Positions 46,858-56,784 of a stretch of DNA of 64,000 bases are shown one piece after another. The translations under genes were made by a program, and so were the position numbers. Each line of letters opens with the position of its first letter. Within the stretch, counting starts at the first letter, position 1. Below the pieces are notes generated by a model. It had not been told where the DNA came from. It saw only the letters and a program-made list of their open reading frames with translations, and did no database searches. The stretch lies in NCBI RefSeq assembly GCF_005435165.1, contig NZ_SGUC01000015.1:1-64000 (forward strand), written 5' to 3'. Source of the DNA: Halorubrum sp. GN11_10-6_MGM. GTDB taxonomy: Archaea > Halobacteriota > Halobacteria > Halobacteriales > Haloferacaceae.

Positions 46858-48687
46858 CTAAATCGCGTCCTCCAGTTCGAGTTTCGGTCGGATGCCGAGG
46901 GCGATCATCTCGTCGAGCAGCAGCTTGAACGCGTAGCTGACCTCCAGCTCGTGGATGTCGTCCTCGTCGCCCGTGACCGGGTCGTACACGCGGCGCTGCT
47001 CGCGGTCCTCGACGGCGACGAGCCCCGTCTCCGCGGAGACGTGGACCGTCTCGGCGTCGGAGGACTCCAGCAGCCGCTCGTTGAGCACCATCGACGCGCC
47101 GTGGCCGATGATCGTGTCGCGCTCCATCTCCCCGACGCGCAGCCCGCCCTCGCGGGCGCGCCCCTCGGTCGGCTGGCGCGTGAGCACCTGGACCGGCCCG
47201 CGCGAGCGGGCGTGGAGCTTGTTCGACACCATGTGGTACAGCTTGTGGTAGAAGATCGTCCCGACGAAGATCTCGGCGTCGATCTTCTCGCCGGTGACGC
47301 CGGAGTACATGACCTCCTTGCCGGAGGACTTGAACCCGTGTTCCTCTAACCCGCCGCGAAGCTCCTCCTCGTCTTCGCCTTGGAACGGCGTCCCGTCGAC
47401 CCGCGAGCCGCGCAGCGAGCCGACCTTGCCGCCGAGCATCTCGAGCACGTGGCCGACCGTCATCCGCGACGGCAGCGCGTGCGGGTTCATCACGAGGTCG
47501 GGGACGACCCCCTCCTCGGTGAACGGCATGTCTTCCTGAGGCGCGAGGTGGCCCACGACGCCCTTCTGTCCGTGTCGGGACGCGAACTTGTCGCCCAGTT
47601 CCGGGACGCGCTGGTCGCGCACCTTCACCTTCGAGAGCTTCGAGCCGTCCTCGCCCTCCATCAGCGTCACGGTGTCGACGACGCCCGACTCGCCCGAGCG
47701 CATCGTCACACTCGTTTCACGGCGCTTCTGCGGGGAGAGCCCGCCCATGTCGTCCGGCTCTTCGAGGAAGCGCGGCGGACTGGTCTTCCCGAGCAGGACC
47801 GACGACTCGTCGACCTTCGTCTCGGGGTTGACGAGGCCGTCCTCGTCGAGGTGGGTGTACGCGTCCTCGCCGCGGGCGCCGCGCACGTCCTGGTCCGGGA
47901 TCTCGAAGCGGTCCTCCTGACCGCCGGGGTAGCGGCGCTCCTCGCCCTCGTAGGTCCGGAAGAAGTGCGAGCGGGTGAGCGCGCGGTCGACGGAGCCCTG
48001 GTTCATCACCAGCGCGTCCTCGATGTTGAACCCCTCGTAGGACATCACTGCGACGACGAAGTTCTGCGCCGCCGGCCGCTCGTCGAAGCTGATCTGGTCG
48101 GAGGTCTGCGTCTTCACCATCGCCAGCTGCGGGTAGTGGAGGAGGTGCTGACGCGTGTCCGGCCGGATCCGGTAGTTCGCCGAGGGGAGCCCGAGCGACT
48201 GCTTCATCATCCCCGCGCCCATCGTAATGCGGGGAGAGGCGTTGTGTTCGGGATACGGGATCATCCCCGCACCGATACCGAAGACGAGCTGCGGGTCGAT
48301 CTCGAGGTGCGTGTGGTCGTCGGACACGTCCTCCTCGTCGACGGCGACGAGGATGTCCTCCTCCTCCTCGGCGTCGATGAACTCGACGTAGCCGCGCTCG
48401 ACGAGGTCCTCGAACTCGACGTCGCCGCGTTCGAGGGCCTCGATCTCCTCGTCGCCCAGCAGCGGTTCACCGTTCTCGACGACGATGAGCGGGCGCCGCG
48501 CCCGCCCCGCGTCGGCGTTGACGATGACCTCGCGGGTCCGGTCTTTCACCGAGACGTTCACCATCTCCGAGACGTCGCCGCGGCGGCGCGCCTCGCGGAT
48601 CTGTTCGGCGAGCTCGTCCGGGTTCTCGTGGGTGCCCACGAGGCTCCCGTTGACGTACACCTTCGCTTCGCGTTCTGCTTGTGCCAT
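46858..48687 (-). CDS. rpoB1: DNA-directed RNA polymerase subunit B'
   Basis: C-terminal half of the split second-largest subunit, 609 residues, normal for haloarchaea. It contains the [21 protein letters not shown] region (nucleotide-binding Lys/Arg), the [17 protein letters not shown] segment and the C-terminal clamp part. The frame is open upstream through rpoB2, but [20 protein letters not shown], 2 nt after the rpoB2 stop, is the start. It is part of the continuous rpo operon. Confidence 0.97.
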   Translation of the reverse strand: MAQAEREAKVYVNGSLVGTHENPDELAEQIREARRRGDVSEMVNVSVKDRTREVIVNADAGRARRPLIVVENGEPLLGDEEIEALERGDVEFEDLVERGYVEFIDAEEEEDILVAVDEEDVSDDHTHLEIDPQLVFGIGAGMIPYPEHNASPRITMGAGMMKQSLGLPSANYRIRPDTRQHLLHYPQLAMVKTQTSDQISFDERPAAQNFVVAVMSYEGFNIEDALVMNQGSVDRALTRSHFFRTYEGEERRYPGGQEDRFEIPDQDVRGARGEDAYTHLDEDGLVNPETKVDESSVLLGKTSPPRFLEEPDDMGGLSPQKRRETSVTMRSGESGVVDTVTLMEGEDGSKLSKVKVRDQRVPELGDKFASRHGQKGVVGHLAPQEDMPFTEEGVVPDLVMNPHALPSRMTVGHVLEMLGGKVGSLRGSRVDGTPFQGEDEEELRGGLEEHGFKSSGKEVMYSGVTGEKIDAEIFVGTIFYHKLYHMVSNKLHARSRGPVQVLTRQPTEGRAREGGLRVGEMERDTIIGHGASMVLNERLLESSDAETVHVSAETGLVAVEDREQRRVYDPVTGDEDDIHELEVSYAFKLLLDEMIALGIRPKLELEDAI

Positions 48688-48689
48688 GA

Positions 48690-50255
48690 TCAGTCGTCCG
48701 CCGTCTGTCGTTCGACGCCCTCGATGCCGGGGATCCCCTCGACACCCATCGACGCCAGTTCTCGTTTCAGCCCCTGTTCGTCCTCGACCGTCTGTGAGAG
48801 CTCCATCGCCTGCGCGAAGTTCTTCACGAGTCCGCAGTTCGGTCCCTCCGGCGTCTCGGAGGGGCAGATGCGACCCCACTGGGTCGCGTGAAGGTCCCGC
48901 GCCTCGAAGTGCGGCTGCGACCGCGACAGCGGCGAGCGCAGGCGACGCAGGTGCGAGAGCACGCCCATGTAGTCGGTGCGGTCGACGAGCTGCGAGACGC
49001 CCGAGCGCCCGCCGACCCAGTTCCCGGTCGCGATGGGGTGTTCGAGCCGTTCGGTCAGCACGTCGGAGCGGACCACGGTGTTCACCGTGAGCTGCCGGTT
49101 CCGCATGTTCGCGCGTTCGAGCTGGTACTTCACGTCGCGCGCCAGCTTGTTCAGGGCGGTGCGGAACAGGTCGCGCATGAGGTCGCCGGAGACCTTCAGG
49201 CGCTTGTTCGCGTAGTGGTCCTTGTCGTCGGCCTCGCGGCGTTCCAAGGCGAGCTCGAAGCACGCCTCGGCCATCCGGCAGAGGTAGTACGCCTTGTTGA
49301 TGCGGACGTCCTCCTCGTCGACGCCCTCCTCGTGGAGGTGCGGGAGGAGGTAGCGGTCGATGACGTAGTTCGCCCGCTTGAGCTGGTAGTTCTTCCCCTG
49401 CCCGGAGGCGACGCGCTCACCGAGCGTCTCGATGGCGCCCTCGGTCGTCTGGACGTCGGCCTCCTCCAAGTTCTCCAGCATGAACTTCACGATCTCGGGG
49501 TCGTCGGAGACGCGGTGGACGATCTCCTCGTCGGATTCGAGCCCGAGCGCTCGGACGAGCGTCACGAAGTCGATCGAGCCCGAGACGGACGGGAACGACA
49601 CTTCGAGCAGTCCCTCGCGGTTGCGCTCGCAGAGGACTAAGGCGCGGTACCCGCGGCGCTGGGAGAACGTCTTGGCGACCTGAATCTCGTCGCCGTACTT
49701 CGAGTCGTACTCCGCGAGGATCTTGTTCGGCGCCAGGTCCTCGGAAGTCATCAGCACGCGCTCGGAGCCGTTGACGATGAAGTAGCCGCCGGGGTCGACG
49801 GGGTCCTCGCCGATGTCGATGAGCTCCTCGTCGGAGAAGCCCGCCATGTTACACTTGTCGGAGCCGACCATGATCGGCATCCGGCCGACCTTCGTCTCGG
49901 TCGTGTCGACGACCTGCTCGGGTTCGTCCTCGCCGCCGCGCACGATGGACATCTCCATGAACACGGGCGCCGAGTAGGTGATGTTGCGGAGACGGGCCTC
50001 TTGGGGGTAGAGCAGCTCCTCGGAGCCGTCGGCCTCGCGGACGCGCGGCGTGACCATCCGCACGTCGCCGAGCTCGACGTACACCGGCTCTTGGCCCTCC
50101 TTGTCGCCGATGTCCGTCTCGATCGTCTCCTTCTCGTCGACGACCTCCTGCATGCCGCGGTCCAGGAAGTTGTTGAACGAGCGGAAGTGATGTTCGGCGA
50201 GCCGTTCGTCGGAGAAGTATTCGCGTGAAACCACGCGTCGGTCTTGCCTGTTCAT
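48690..50255 (-). CDS. rpoB2: DNA-directed RNA polymerase subunit B''
   Basis: N-terminal half of the second-largest subunit, 521 residues. [15 protein letters not shown], the lobe/protrusion segments and the fork-loop region [20 protein letters not shown] are present. It starts at ATG 50255, overlapping the rpoH stop by 4 nt (ATGA). Confidence 0.97.
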   Translation of the reverse strand: MNRQDRRVVSREYFSDERLAEHHFRSFNNFLDRGMQEVVDEKETIETDIGDKEGQEPVYVELGDVRMVTPRVREADGSEELLYPQEARLRNITYSAPVFMEMSIVRGGEDEPEQVVDTTETKVGRMPIMVGSDKCNMAGFSDEELIDIGEDPVDPGGYFIVNGSERVLMTSEDLAPNKILAEYDSKYGDEIQVAKTFSQRRGYRALVLCERNREGLLEVSFPSVSGSIDFVTLVRALGLESDEEIVHRVSDDPEIVKFMLENLEEADVQTTEGAIETLGERVASGQGKNYQLKRANYVIDRYLLPHLHEEGVDEEDVRINKAYYLCRMAEACFELALERREADDKDHYANKRLKVSGDLMRDLFRTALNKLARDVKYQLERANMRNRQLTVNTVVRSDVLTERLEHPIATGNWVGGRSGVSQLVDRTDYMGVLSHLRRLRSPLSRSQPHFEARDLHATQWGRICPSETPEGPNCGLVKNFAQAMELSQTVEDEQGLKRELASMGVEGIPGIEGVERQTADD

Positions 50256-50479
50256 GAGACGACCAGTCGGTACACGACCGCCTCGTCGGTCGTGCGGGAG
50301 TCGCGGACGATCTTCACCACGTCTCCGACCTCGGCCTCGTCGGGGAGCGCGGGATCCGTGCGTTTGATCTTCGGTAAGTTCGTTCTCTTCACGTCGTACT
50401 CCGCCAGGACCGCCTCGATCTCCTCGGGGTCGAGGAGGACGTGGTCCGGGACGAGTTCGTGTTGGCTTACGTCTACCAT
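50252..50479 (-). CDS. rpoH: DNA-directed RNA polymerase subunit H
   Basis: Small subunit of 75 residues, the archaeal counterpart of the C-terminal domain of eukaryotic RPB5. [24 protein letters not shown] and [12 protein letters not shown] are characteristic. It is first of the rpo operon. A CTTATGAC box near 50540-50547 (minus strand) would give a leader of about 37 nt. The gap to the first tRNA (50480-50748) holds no gene. Confidence 0.96.
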   Translation of the reverse strand: MVDVSQHELVPDHVLLDPEEIEAVLAEYDVKRTNLPKIKRTDPALPDEAEVGDVVKIVRDSRTTDEAVVYRLVVS

Positions 50480-50748
50480 GGGTGCTGGTGGTGGGGAGAA
50501 GCTATCACGAGATACTACAGATATGTACATACGCCAGCGTCATAAGACTTACCAAGCGCCGCCGCGCGCGGCTCACGGGTCGCGGGGCGTTCGACACTCC
50601 CACACACGCGAGGTCGACACAAAAGGATATCGGCCGCGACTGCCGTCCGGCGTCGCGGCTCGGGGCCCGATTCCCTGTCACCGACCCGCACCCCCGTCAG
50701 GGATGACAAGCCTTATTTGCCAGACAGGGATACGAACTGATGCGACAA

Positions 50749-50821
50749 GCCCGGATGGTGTAGTGGCCCATCATACGACCCTGTCACGGTCGTGACGCGG
50801 GTTCAAATCCCGCTCCGGGCG
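50749..50821 (+). tRNA. tRNA-Asp (GTC), first copy
   Basis: A 73-nt cloverleaf. The acceptor stem is GCCCGGA/TCCGGGC with discriminator G. The anticodon loop CTGTCAC carries GTC, closed by CGACC/GGTCG. The T-arm is GCGGG-TTCAAAT-CCCGC. No CCA is encoded and no intron is present. A CCTTATTTGCC box about 33 nt upstream is a likely promoter. It is identical to the next tRNA. Confidence 0.97.
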
Positions 50822-50851
50822 TCCCCGGTTTCGGGACGCTGTCGCTTGTTT

Positions 50852-50924
50852 GCCCGGATGGTGTAGTGGCCCATCATACGACCCTGTCACGGTCGTGACG
50901 CGGGTTCAAATCCCGCTCCGGGCG
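50852..50924 (+). tRNA. tRNA-Asp (GTC), second identical copy
   Basis: Identical over all 73 nt to the copy 30 nt upstream. The spacer holds a small hairpin (GTCCC...GGGAC) but no clear separate promoter, so the two are probably made as one precursor and cut by RNase P and RNase Z. Confidence 0.97.
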
Positions 50925-51046
50925 TTTCGTTCCGATTAACCGACGAGCGGTGAGCACCGCGAACCGCGAGTCCGGTCGGAACAAAACCGTGCCTGAGGGG
51001 TTTGAATCTGAGGACGAGCGAGTCCGACAGCGGCTCGTCTCCCGAG

Positions 51047-52051
51047 CTACAGGCCCAGTTCCGCTCGGAGGTCGTCGACGAGCGTCTCGGTCTTCGCGTC
51101 CGGTTCCTCTTCGGTATCGACGGGAGTCCGACCGTCGTACGTCTCGTGGACCATCGAGACGCCTTCGGCGAGCGTGTCGAGGCCGTAGCCGCCCTCCAGC
51201 ACGTACGCGGTGGCGGCGTCGGCGTCGTCGCCGAGCGTTCGAATCCGGTCGGTCAGCAGCGCGTACCCCTCGGAAGAGACGCGCATCCGCGAGATGGGGT
51301 CGTGGCGGTGCGCGTCGAACCCCGCCGAGACGATCACCAAGTCTGGGTCGAACCGCTCGACCGCGGGCGCGATCCCCTCGTCGACGGCGTACAGGTAGTC
51401 GGCGTCGCCGGCGCCCGCCGCCAGCGGGAGGTTCACCGTCGTTCCCTCGCCGTCCGCCTCGCCGGTCTCGTCGAGATCCCCCGTGTCCGGGTAGAGGCCG
51501 TCCTCGTGGATCGACGCGTAGAGGACGTCGCCGCGGTCGTAGAAGATGTCCTGCGTGCCGTTGCCGTGGTGGACGTCCCAGTCGAAGACCGCGACCCGGT
51601 CCGCGAGGTCGTCGTCGAGCGCGGTCTGGGCCGCGACGGCGGCGTTGTTGAAAAAGCAGAACCCCATCGCGTCGTCGGTGACCGCGTGGTGGCCCGGCGG
51701 GCGGCCGATCGCGAACGGCGTCCGCCTCGCGGTCGACCCGCCGAGCGCCTCGCGAGCCGCCCACTGGGCGAGCCCGGCCGAGGTGAGCGCCGCGTCCCAC
51801 GTCCCGTCGCTGGCGACGGTGTCGGGGTCCCAGCTGCCGCCGCCGTCCGCCACGAACGACTCCAGCTCGTCGACGTAGTCTGCGTCGTGGACCGCCGTGA
51901 CCGCCGTTTTCTCCGCGGGGTCCGCCTCGACGTACTCGACGCCGTGCCGCTTCGCGAGGCCGCGGCGGATCGCGCGGAGCCGATCCGGGTTCTCCGGATG
52001 TCGTTCGCCGGTGTCGTGGTCGAGACACCGCTCGCTGTAGCCGAACCGCAT
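51047..52051 (-). CDS. Histone deacetylase-family protein (AcuC/HdaI type)
   Basis: Zinc-dependent deacetylase of 334 residues in the class I/II HDAC superfamily. His121-His122 (RPPGHHA), the zinc ligands Asp159 and His161 (DWDVHHGNG), the later Asp in SAGFDAHRHDP and the catalytic Tyr region VLEGGYGLDTL are all present, so it should be active. It corresponds to the essential haloarchaeal HdaI. Its ATG directly follows the stop of the histone gene (TAG-ATG), forming a histone-deacetylase operon. The substrate may be histone or other acetylated proteins. Confidence 0.92.
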   Translation of the reverse strand: MRFGYSERCLDHDTGERHPENPDRLRAIRRGLAKRHGVEYVEADPAEKTAVTAVHDADYVDELESFVADGGGSWDPDTVASDGTWDAALTSAGLAQWAAREALGGSTARRTPFAIGRPPGHHAVTDDAMGFCFFNNAAVAAQTALDDDLADRVAVFDWDVHHGNGTQDIFYDRGDVLYASIHEDGLYPDTGDLDETGEADGEGTTVNLPLAAGAGDADYLYAVDEGIAPAVERFDPDLVIVSAGFDAHRHDPISRMRVSSEGYALLTDRIRTLGDDADAATAYVLEGGYGLDTLAEGVSMVHETYDGRTPVDTEEEPDAKTETLVDDLRAELGL

Positions 52052-52483
52052 CTACTCGAACAACGCGAAGTACGTCTCGATGTCCTCGGCCTGTACCGTT
52101 CGTCGGTCCGCGTGTCGGGCCAGCGTCGCGGCCGCGCTCGCGACGTTGTCCGCGTAGTCCTCCAAGATGTCGGCCAGCGCGACCCGCGCGTCGACGCCGA
52201 CGCGATACCGGTCGTCGATCCGGAGCCGAGCGATCCGGTCGATCGGCGCGACCGGCAGGGCGAGGTCCTCCCGACTGACGACCTGCTCGACGCCGAAGTC
52301 CGCCGCCATCAGCGTCTTCCGGCCGTCCGTGGTCGCTCGCTCGGCCGCGTCGACGGCCAGTTCCGCGCCGTGCGATTGGATCCGTCGGGCGAGCTCCTCG
52401 GCGGCGTCCGCGCTGACCCGGAGCTCCCCCGCGTTCCGCCGGATGATCCCGTCGACCGGCGCGAACGGCAACTCGACACTCAT
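52052..52483 (-). CDS. Archaeal histone, fused doublet
   Basis: Protein of 143 residues containing two histone folds in one chain: MSVELPFAPVDGIIRRNAGELRVS... (about 1-68) and LALPVAPIDRIARLRIDDRYRVG... (about 75-143). Each has the AxPDRI-type start and the long central helix. Haloarchaeal histones are usually such doublets and are acidic; they may act more as regulators than as packaging proteins. The start at 52483 is supported by a TATA box 25 nt upstream. Confidence 0.93.
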   Translation of the reverse strand: MSVELPFAPVDGIIRRNAGELRVSADAAEELARRIQSHGAELAVDAAERATTDGRKTLMAADFGVEQVVSREDLALPVAPIDRIARLRIDDRYRVGVDARVALADILEDYADNVASAAATLARHADRRTVQAEDIETYFALFE

Positions 52484-52503
52484 ACACACAGTCGCGTCCG
52501 TGT

Positions 52504-52512
52504 ATCGTATAA
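52504..52512 (-). promoter_or_regulatory. Histone gene TATA box
   Basis: Minus strand reads CGTTATACG, centred 25 nt before the histone ATG, matching a leaderless start for the histone-deacetylase operon. Confidence 0.6.
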
Positions 52513-52609
52513 CGCTTTCCGTTAGCCGCATCGCCGCCGGTGTCGGAACGGACCCGGAGCCGGAATCGGACCGGCGGAGAAGAGGGGGCGACCGCGGCGG
52601 CCGACCGCG

Positions 52610-54097
52610 TCAGAAGACGTCGTCCGCGTCGATGGTGCCGTCGCGCTCCGGCCCCCGGACCGTGATCTCCTCGCCGAGCCGGAGGCTCGCGTCGGTGTCG
52701 ACCGCCTTCGTCTGCTGACCGTCGTCGAGGACGACCGGATCGCCGGTCTGGACGACCGTGCCGGTGAACTCGACGTCCTCGCTCGACCGCTCCGCCGTCG
52801 CGGCCGCCGCGCCGCCCTCGGCGCTCGCGGCGCTGCCGTCGTCGCCGCCGGACTCCCCCGCGACGGCCTCGGCGGCCGCCTTCTGTCCGTCTTCGGCGAA
52901 GGCGCCGAGGCCCGTCTCGTCGGCGCCGCGGTCGTCGCTCTCGGCGGCGGCCCCGGCCGCACCGTCCGCGACGCCGGTCGCCGCGTCGCTCCCCTCGTCG
53001 AGGACGGTGACGGTCGAGCGCCAGTTCGCGGACGCCTCCAGGTCGTCCTGCCAGCCGTCCTGGATCTCGACGTCGGTGAAGACGACCCGGTCGGCCAGCT
53101 CGATCTCGCGGTCGGCCTTGTCGCCCCACAGCGCGACGCGGATCTCGCCCGTCTCGTCTTTGATCCGAACGTTGCGGACCTGTCCCTCGCTGCCGTCGTC
53201 GCGGTCGAACGTCCGCTTCGGGTCGGTCTCGATGACGCCGCCGGAGACGTCGACCGTCTGCCCGATCTCGAGGTCGGCGACGTCGGTCGTTTCCGGCACG
53301 TACTCGACATCCTCGTCGACGCGCTCGACCGTGCCGCGGTCGCCGACGTGGAGCTCCAAGTCGCCGTCGCGCTCGCGGACGTAGCCGTCGCCGACCTCCA
53401 CGACCTCGCCCGCGTCGAACTCCTCGGCGAGGTCGGCCTTCCCGTCCCAGAGCGTGACGCGGACGCGCCCCGTCTCGTCGCCGACGGTGAGGTTGGCCAC
53501 GCGACCCTCGCTGCCGTCGTCGCGGTCGAACGTGCGGATCGAGTCGGTGTCGAGCACCTGGCCGACGAGGTCGACGTCGGACGCGCCGAGCGTGAGGTCC
53601 TCGACCTGGTACGTGTCGAGCACCTGGACGTCGACCTCGGCGTCCTCGTCGGGTTCGACCTTGTCGGCGCTCACTTCGAGACCGCTGTACCCCTCCTTGG
53701 GTCGGCCCATCACCCTGAGGACCTGTCCGACTTCGAGCTCCTCCTCCGCGGCCGCGGCCATGTCGTCCCACAGCGCGACTCGGACAGAGCCGGAGGCGTC
53801 GGCGACGTCGACGTTACAGACGCGGCCCTCCTCGGCCGCTTCGTCGTCGCGCTCGAAGGTCCGGATTTCGCCGATGGCGGTCACCTTCCCGAGGAACTTC
53901 ACCTCGTTCATCCCCGGCTCGATGTCGGCGATGGTGTCGGCCTCCTCGTCGCGCAGCTCGTGCGCGATGAGCATCGCGGCGGTCTCCTCGTCGGCGAGCC
54001 CGCCCATCTGCTCGACCTTGTCCTCGACGGCGGCCTCGAACTCCTCGAACTCGACGTCGGTGTCGAGGTCCTCGTACACCTCCTCTATGGCTCCCAT
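52610..54097 (-). CDS. Replication protein A, multi-OB single-stranded DNA-binding protein (RPA2 type)
   Basis: Protein of 495 residues with three clear OB folds (about 62-150, 171-258, 275-368), each showing the internal repeat RTF(E/D)RDD...GxVRVxLW. An acidic Ala-rich spacer and a partial fourth OB (about 438-495, ending DGTIDADDVF) follow. It matches haloarchaeal RPA2, the essential main ssDNA-binding protein of Haloferax volcanii. The frame is open 45 codons upstream, but MGAIEEVYEDLD is the family start. It lies just upstream of the histone gene, an arrangement I recall also from Haloferax. Confidence 0.92.
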   Translation of the reverse strand: MGAIEEVYEDLDTDVEFEEFEAAVEDKVEQMGGLADEETAAMLIAHELRDEEADTIADIEPGMNEVKFLGKVTAIGEIRTFERDDEAAEEGRVCNVDVADASGSVRVALWDDMAAAAEEELEVGQVLRVMGRPKEGYSGLEVSADKVEPDEDAEVDVQVLDTYQVEDLTLGASDVDLVGQVLDTDSIRTFDRDDGSEGRVANLTVGDETGRVRVTLWDGKADLAEEFDAGEVVEVGDGYVRERDGDLELHVGDRGTVERVDEDVEYVPETTDVADLEIGQTVDVSGGVIETDPKRTFDRDDGSEGQVRNVRIKDETGEIRVALWGDKADREIELADRVVFTDVEIQDGWQDDLEASANWRSTVTVLDEGSDAATGVADGAAGAAAESDDRGADETGLGAFAEDGQKAAAEAVAGESGGDDGSAASAEGGAAAATAERSSEDVEFTGTVVQTGDPVVLDDGQQTKAVDTDASLRLGEEITVRGPERDGTIDADDVF

Positions 54098-54344
54098 ACT
54101 CGTCCCTCCGTGGTCGGCGAGGTCGCGCATAAGCGTTGCCGTTGCCCGGGGTTCGCGCCGGGACCCGATCGGTCGTCGCGGCGACCGATCCGGGTCGCGG
54201 TCGCGGCTCGAAGGCGTCTCATAGAGGCTCATGGGTCCCGTCGGTACAAAAGGTGTTCATCCCGCGCCGGGGTGCGTGCGGACCGGGGGCACGCGGCCCG
54301 CGGACCGTAACCGTCTTAAGTTCAACCGCGGTACGTGGAGATGA

Positions 54345-54417
54345 GTCCTGGTAGGGTAGTGGACTATCCTCTTGGCTTGCGGAGCCAGGGACCGGAGTTC
54401 AAATCTCCGTCAGGACG
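54345..54417 (+). tRNA. tRNA-Arg (GCG)
   Basis: A 73-nt cloverleaf. The acceptor stem is GTCCTGG/TCAGGAC with discriminator G, and the D-arm contains GGGTAGTGGACTATCC. The anticodon loop TTGCGGA carries GCG, and the T-arm is CGGAG-TTCAAAT-CTCCG. It decodes CGC/CGT. A CTTAAG box about 28 nt upstream is a likely promoter. Repeat copy C begins 81 nt after its 3' end. Confidence 0.94.
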
Positions 54418-54498
54418 TTTTCGGACACACCAAACGGCGAGCGTAGCGAGCCGTGCGTGGGTCATGCGCGACACACTCAGTCCGTTATGACTCGGAGG

Positions 54499-54742
54499 CG
54501 GTGGCGCGTGCCTGCGAGGCCGCCCCGCGGCCGAGCAGCACGCGCGAGGGAGTCGGCGGCGACCGACGGGAGCCGCCGACGAGGCTGGGGAGGCGTGAGG
54601 TGCGGTTGCGGTGCTGTGCGGGGCGGGACTCAAAGGGGCAGCCGGGCGGCGGGCGCAGGTGACGCAAGCACCGCAGGGAGTGGAGCGACCGAGGAGCGCA
54701 GCGAGCGTGCGCCCGCCGCCCGGCTGGGGCTTTGACGCTGTT
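54499..54742. repeat. Structured dispersed repeat, copy C
   Basis: Full copy, plus strand. P1 pairs GCGCGTG (54504-54510) with CACGCGC (54539-54545), CTGC-GA-GGCCGC (54512-54523) with GCGGCC-GA-GCAG (54527-54538), loop CCC. P2 pairs GTCGGCGGC with GCCGCCGAC, loop GACCGACGGGA. Then come the GAGGCTGGGGAGG and GGTGCTGTGCGG blocks, GGGACTCAAAGGGG, and P3, a perfect 19-bp repeat (54639-54657 with 54708-54726), then GGGGCTTTG. Compared with copy A, both P3 arms differ in the same middle positions, keeping pairing. It fills the 349-nt gap between tRNA-Arg and the antiporter 3' end; no gene is present. Confidence 0.78.
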
Positions 54743-54766
54743 CGCCGTCGACCCGCAAGCAACTGT

Positions 54767-56623
54767 TTAGTCGTGCGGGTGGAAGCGCTCCATCGCGCGA
54801 CGGACCGCGTCGGTGTCGCCGATGAACGTCACGCGGTCGCCGATTTCGAGGACGCTGTCCGCCGAGGGGACGTGGTTCTCCCCGTCGCGGCTCACGACGG
54901 CGACGAAGGTGCCGTCGGGGATCTGCGCGTTGAGGTCGCGGATGGTCTTGCCCGCGACCGCCGCCGAGGTCACCTCGATCTCCTGAACGTCGTGGCTGTC
55001 GCCGAGTTCGTTCATCCAGTGGGTGAGCGCGGGCCGCTCGATCTCGTCGTCGATGGCGACCGCGGTCGCCGTCGTGGCGTCGATGCCGGTGACGCCGATG
55101 CTGTCGAAGGCGTCGACGTTGTCCGGATCGTTCACCCGCGAGTACACCGACTCGACGTCGAACTTGGTGATAGCGAGCTGGCACGCGAGAAGGTTGATGT
55201 CGTCGTCGGCCGTCGTCGTGATGAATCGCTTCGCGTCGTCGATGCGGGCCTCGCGAAGCGTCTCCGTGTCGCTGCCGTCGCCCTCGTAGACGGTGAACCC
55301 GTCCGAGCGCGCGCGCTCGACCACCTCCGGGTCCGACTCGACGACCACGACGTACTCGCCCCTGTTCTCCAGTCGCGTGGCGAGCGCCTGACCGATCCGG
55401 CCCCCGCCGATGATTATCGTGCGCATTGGTGACACTCCGAGGTACTCTCCGATCTGCCGCGCGAGCCCCGCCTCGACGAGGACCGTCGCGAAGATGACCG
55501 CGAACACCGTACCGACGAGCAGCTCGCCGGCCGCGACGCTGCCCGCCAGCTCCAGTTCGATGGCGAACAGCGTCGCCACGCTCGCCGGGATGATCCCCCG
55601 CGGCCCGACGCTCGCGATGAACAGCCGCTCGGGGCGCGTGAACCGCTCGACGCCGACGGTCGCGAGGAACGCCCCCAGCGGCCGGAGGACGAGCATGACG
55701 ACGGCGACGATCCCGATCACGCCGAGGCCGAGCCCGGCGATCGCCTCGACGTCGATCAGCGCGGCCAGCGAGATGAACACGAAGGATAGGACGATCGTGG
55801 TGGTGTTCTGCGCGAACCGCTCGATCTCCTCGCGGTTGTCGAGCCCGAGGTTCCCGAGGAGGATGCCGCTCGTCGCGGCCGCCGCGATTCCGGCCTCCGC
55901 GGCGACGGCCTCCGCGGCGGCGAACGACCCGATCGCGGCCGCGAGCACGAGGAACTGCGACGCCTGAACGTCGCGTTCGGGGACGAGGTCGCTGTCCAGA
56001 ACGAAGTAGATGGTGACGGTGGCGAGCAGCCCCGCCGCGACGCCGACGCCGAACCGCTGGAGGAACGAGACCACCGTCGCGGGGACGCCGAGGTCGTCGA
56101 GCAGCAGCGTCTCGAAGATCACGACCGCGACGATCGCGGCCGTCACGTCGTTGACGATCCCCTCCGTCTCCAGCGCGGTCGCGACGTGGTCCCGCACCCG
56201 GACCACGTCGAGGATCGGCGTGATGACCGTCGGGCCGGTCGCCACTAGCAGCGCGCCGACCAGCAGCGCGATCTCCCACGTGCCGTCCGTGAACGCCCGG
56301 ACCGCCGCGGCGGTGCCGAGGAACATCACGACCGCGCTGACGGTCACGAGCCGGAGCGAGGCCGTCGACGCGCGCCGGATCCGGTCGAGGCGGAGCGCGA
56401 ACGCCCCCTCGAAGACGATGATCGCGACGCTGAGCCCGACGATGATCTCCAGTCCGTCGCCGAACGTCTCCAGCGTGACCAGCCCCAGCAGTTCGGGCCC
56501 CAACACAACCCCGATCGCGAGGTAGAAGATGACGCTCGGCACCCGGAACCGGTGAGCGAGCAGCTGGACCGCGAGCCCCGACACGAGTATCGCGGCGATC
56601 ACCGGCAGCAGGCTGCTGGACAC
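54767..56623 (-). CDS. Cation/H+ antiporter (CPA family) with TrkA domains
   Basis: Membrane protein of 618 residues. About 12 hydrophobic segments fill residues 5-395 with typical CPA sequence (VATGPTVITPILDVVR; ALETEGIVNDVTAAIVAVV, with the conserved Asp of the ND motif). Residues about 400-535 are a TrkA-N (RCK_N) domain (TIIIGGGRIGQALATRLENRG) and the last 80 a TrkA-C domain. It exchanges Na+ or K+ for H+ across the cytoplasmic membrane with nucleotide gating, relevant to high-salt life. Its 3' end abuts repeat copy C. Confidence 0.92.
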   Translation of the reverse strand: MSSSLLPVIAAILVSGLAVQLLAHRFRVPSVIFYLAIGVVLGPELLGLVTLETFGDGLEIIVGLSVAIIVFEGAFALRLDRIRRASTASLRLVTVSAVVMFLGTAAAVRAFTDGTWEIALLVGALLVATGPTVITPILDVVRVRDHVATALETEGIVNDVTAAIVAVVIFETLLLDDLGVPATVVSFLQRFGVGVAAGLLATVTIYFVLDSDLVPERDVQASQFLVLAAAIGSFAAAEAVAAEAGIAAAATSGILLGNLGLDNREEIERFAQNTTTIVLSFVFISLAALIDVEAIAGLGLGVIGIVAVVMLVLRPLGAFLATVGVERFTRPERLFIASVGPRGIIPASVATLFAIELELAGSVAAGELLVGTVFAVIFATVLVEAGLARQIGEYLGVSPMRTIIIGGGRIGQALATRLENRGEYVVVVESDPEVVERARSDGFTVYEGDGSDTETLREARIDDAKRFITTTADDDINLLACQLAITKFDVESVYSRVNDPDNVDAFDSIGVTGIDATTATAVAIDDEIERPALTHWMNELGDSHDVQEIEVTSAAVAGKTIRDLNAQIPDGTFVAVVSRDGENHVPSADSVLEIGDRVTFIGDTDAVRRAMERFHPHD

Positions 56624-56784
56624 GTCGAGCGGAGGTACGCGGCCCGCCTCCCTTAGTGTACTGGTGGTCGGGGAGGGCGGCCGGAGCGATTCGCTCCCGA
56701 CCGCTCACCCGCGTCGTCGGCCGACCCCCGTCTCGCGAGTCGCGGAACTCGCCATTTATCAGTCGGCGTCGCGGACCGAGAGGC

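Noticed and set aside
43924-50255. Further inteins in RpoA', RpoB' or RpoB''
   Set aside because: Conserved motifs are uninterrupted and lengths are normal (977, 609, 521 residues).
50749-50924. Twin tRNA-Asp copies as ends of an integrated element
   Set aside because: Only 30 nt separate them and there is no integrase; a simple tandem duplication explains it.
50874-53771. 965-residue Arg/Gly-rich open frame on the minus strand, overlapping both the deacetylase and RPA2 genes
   Set aside because: It is a G+C-driven frame in the wrong phase of real genes; its composition is mostly Arg/Gly, with no motifs, and it even covers a tRNA.
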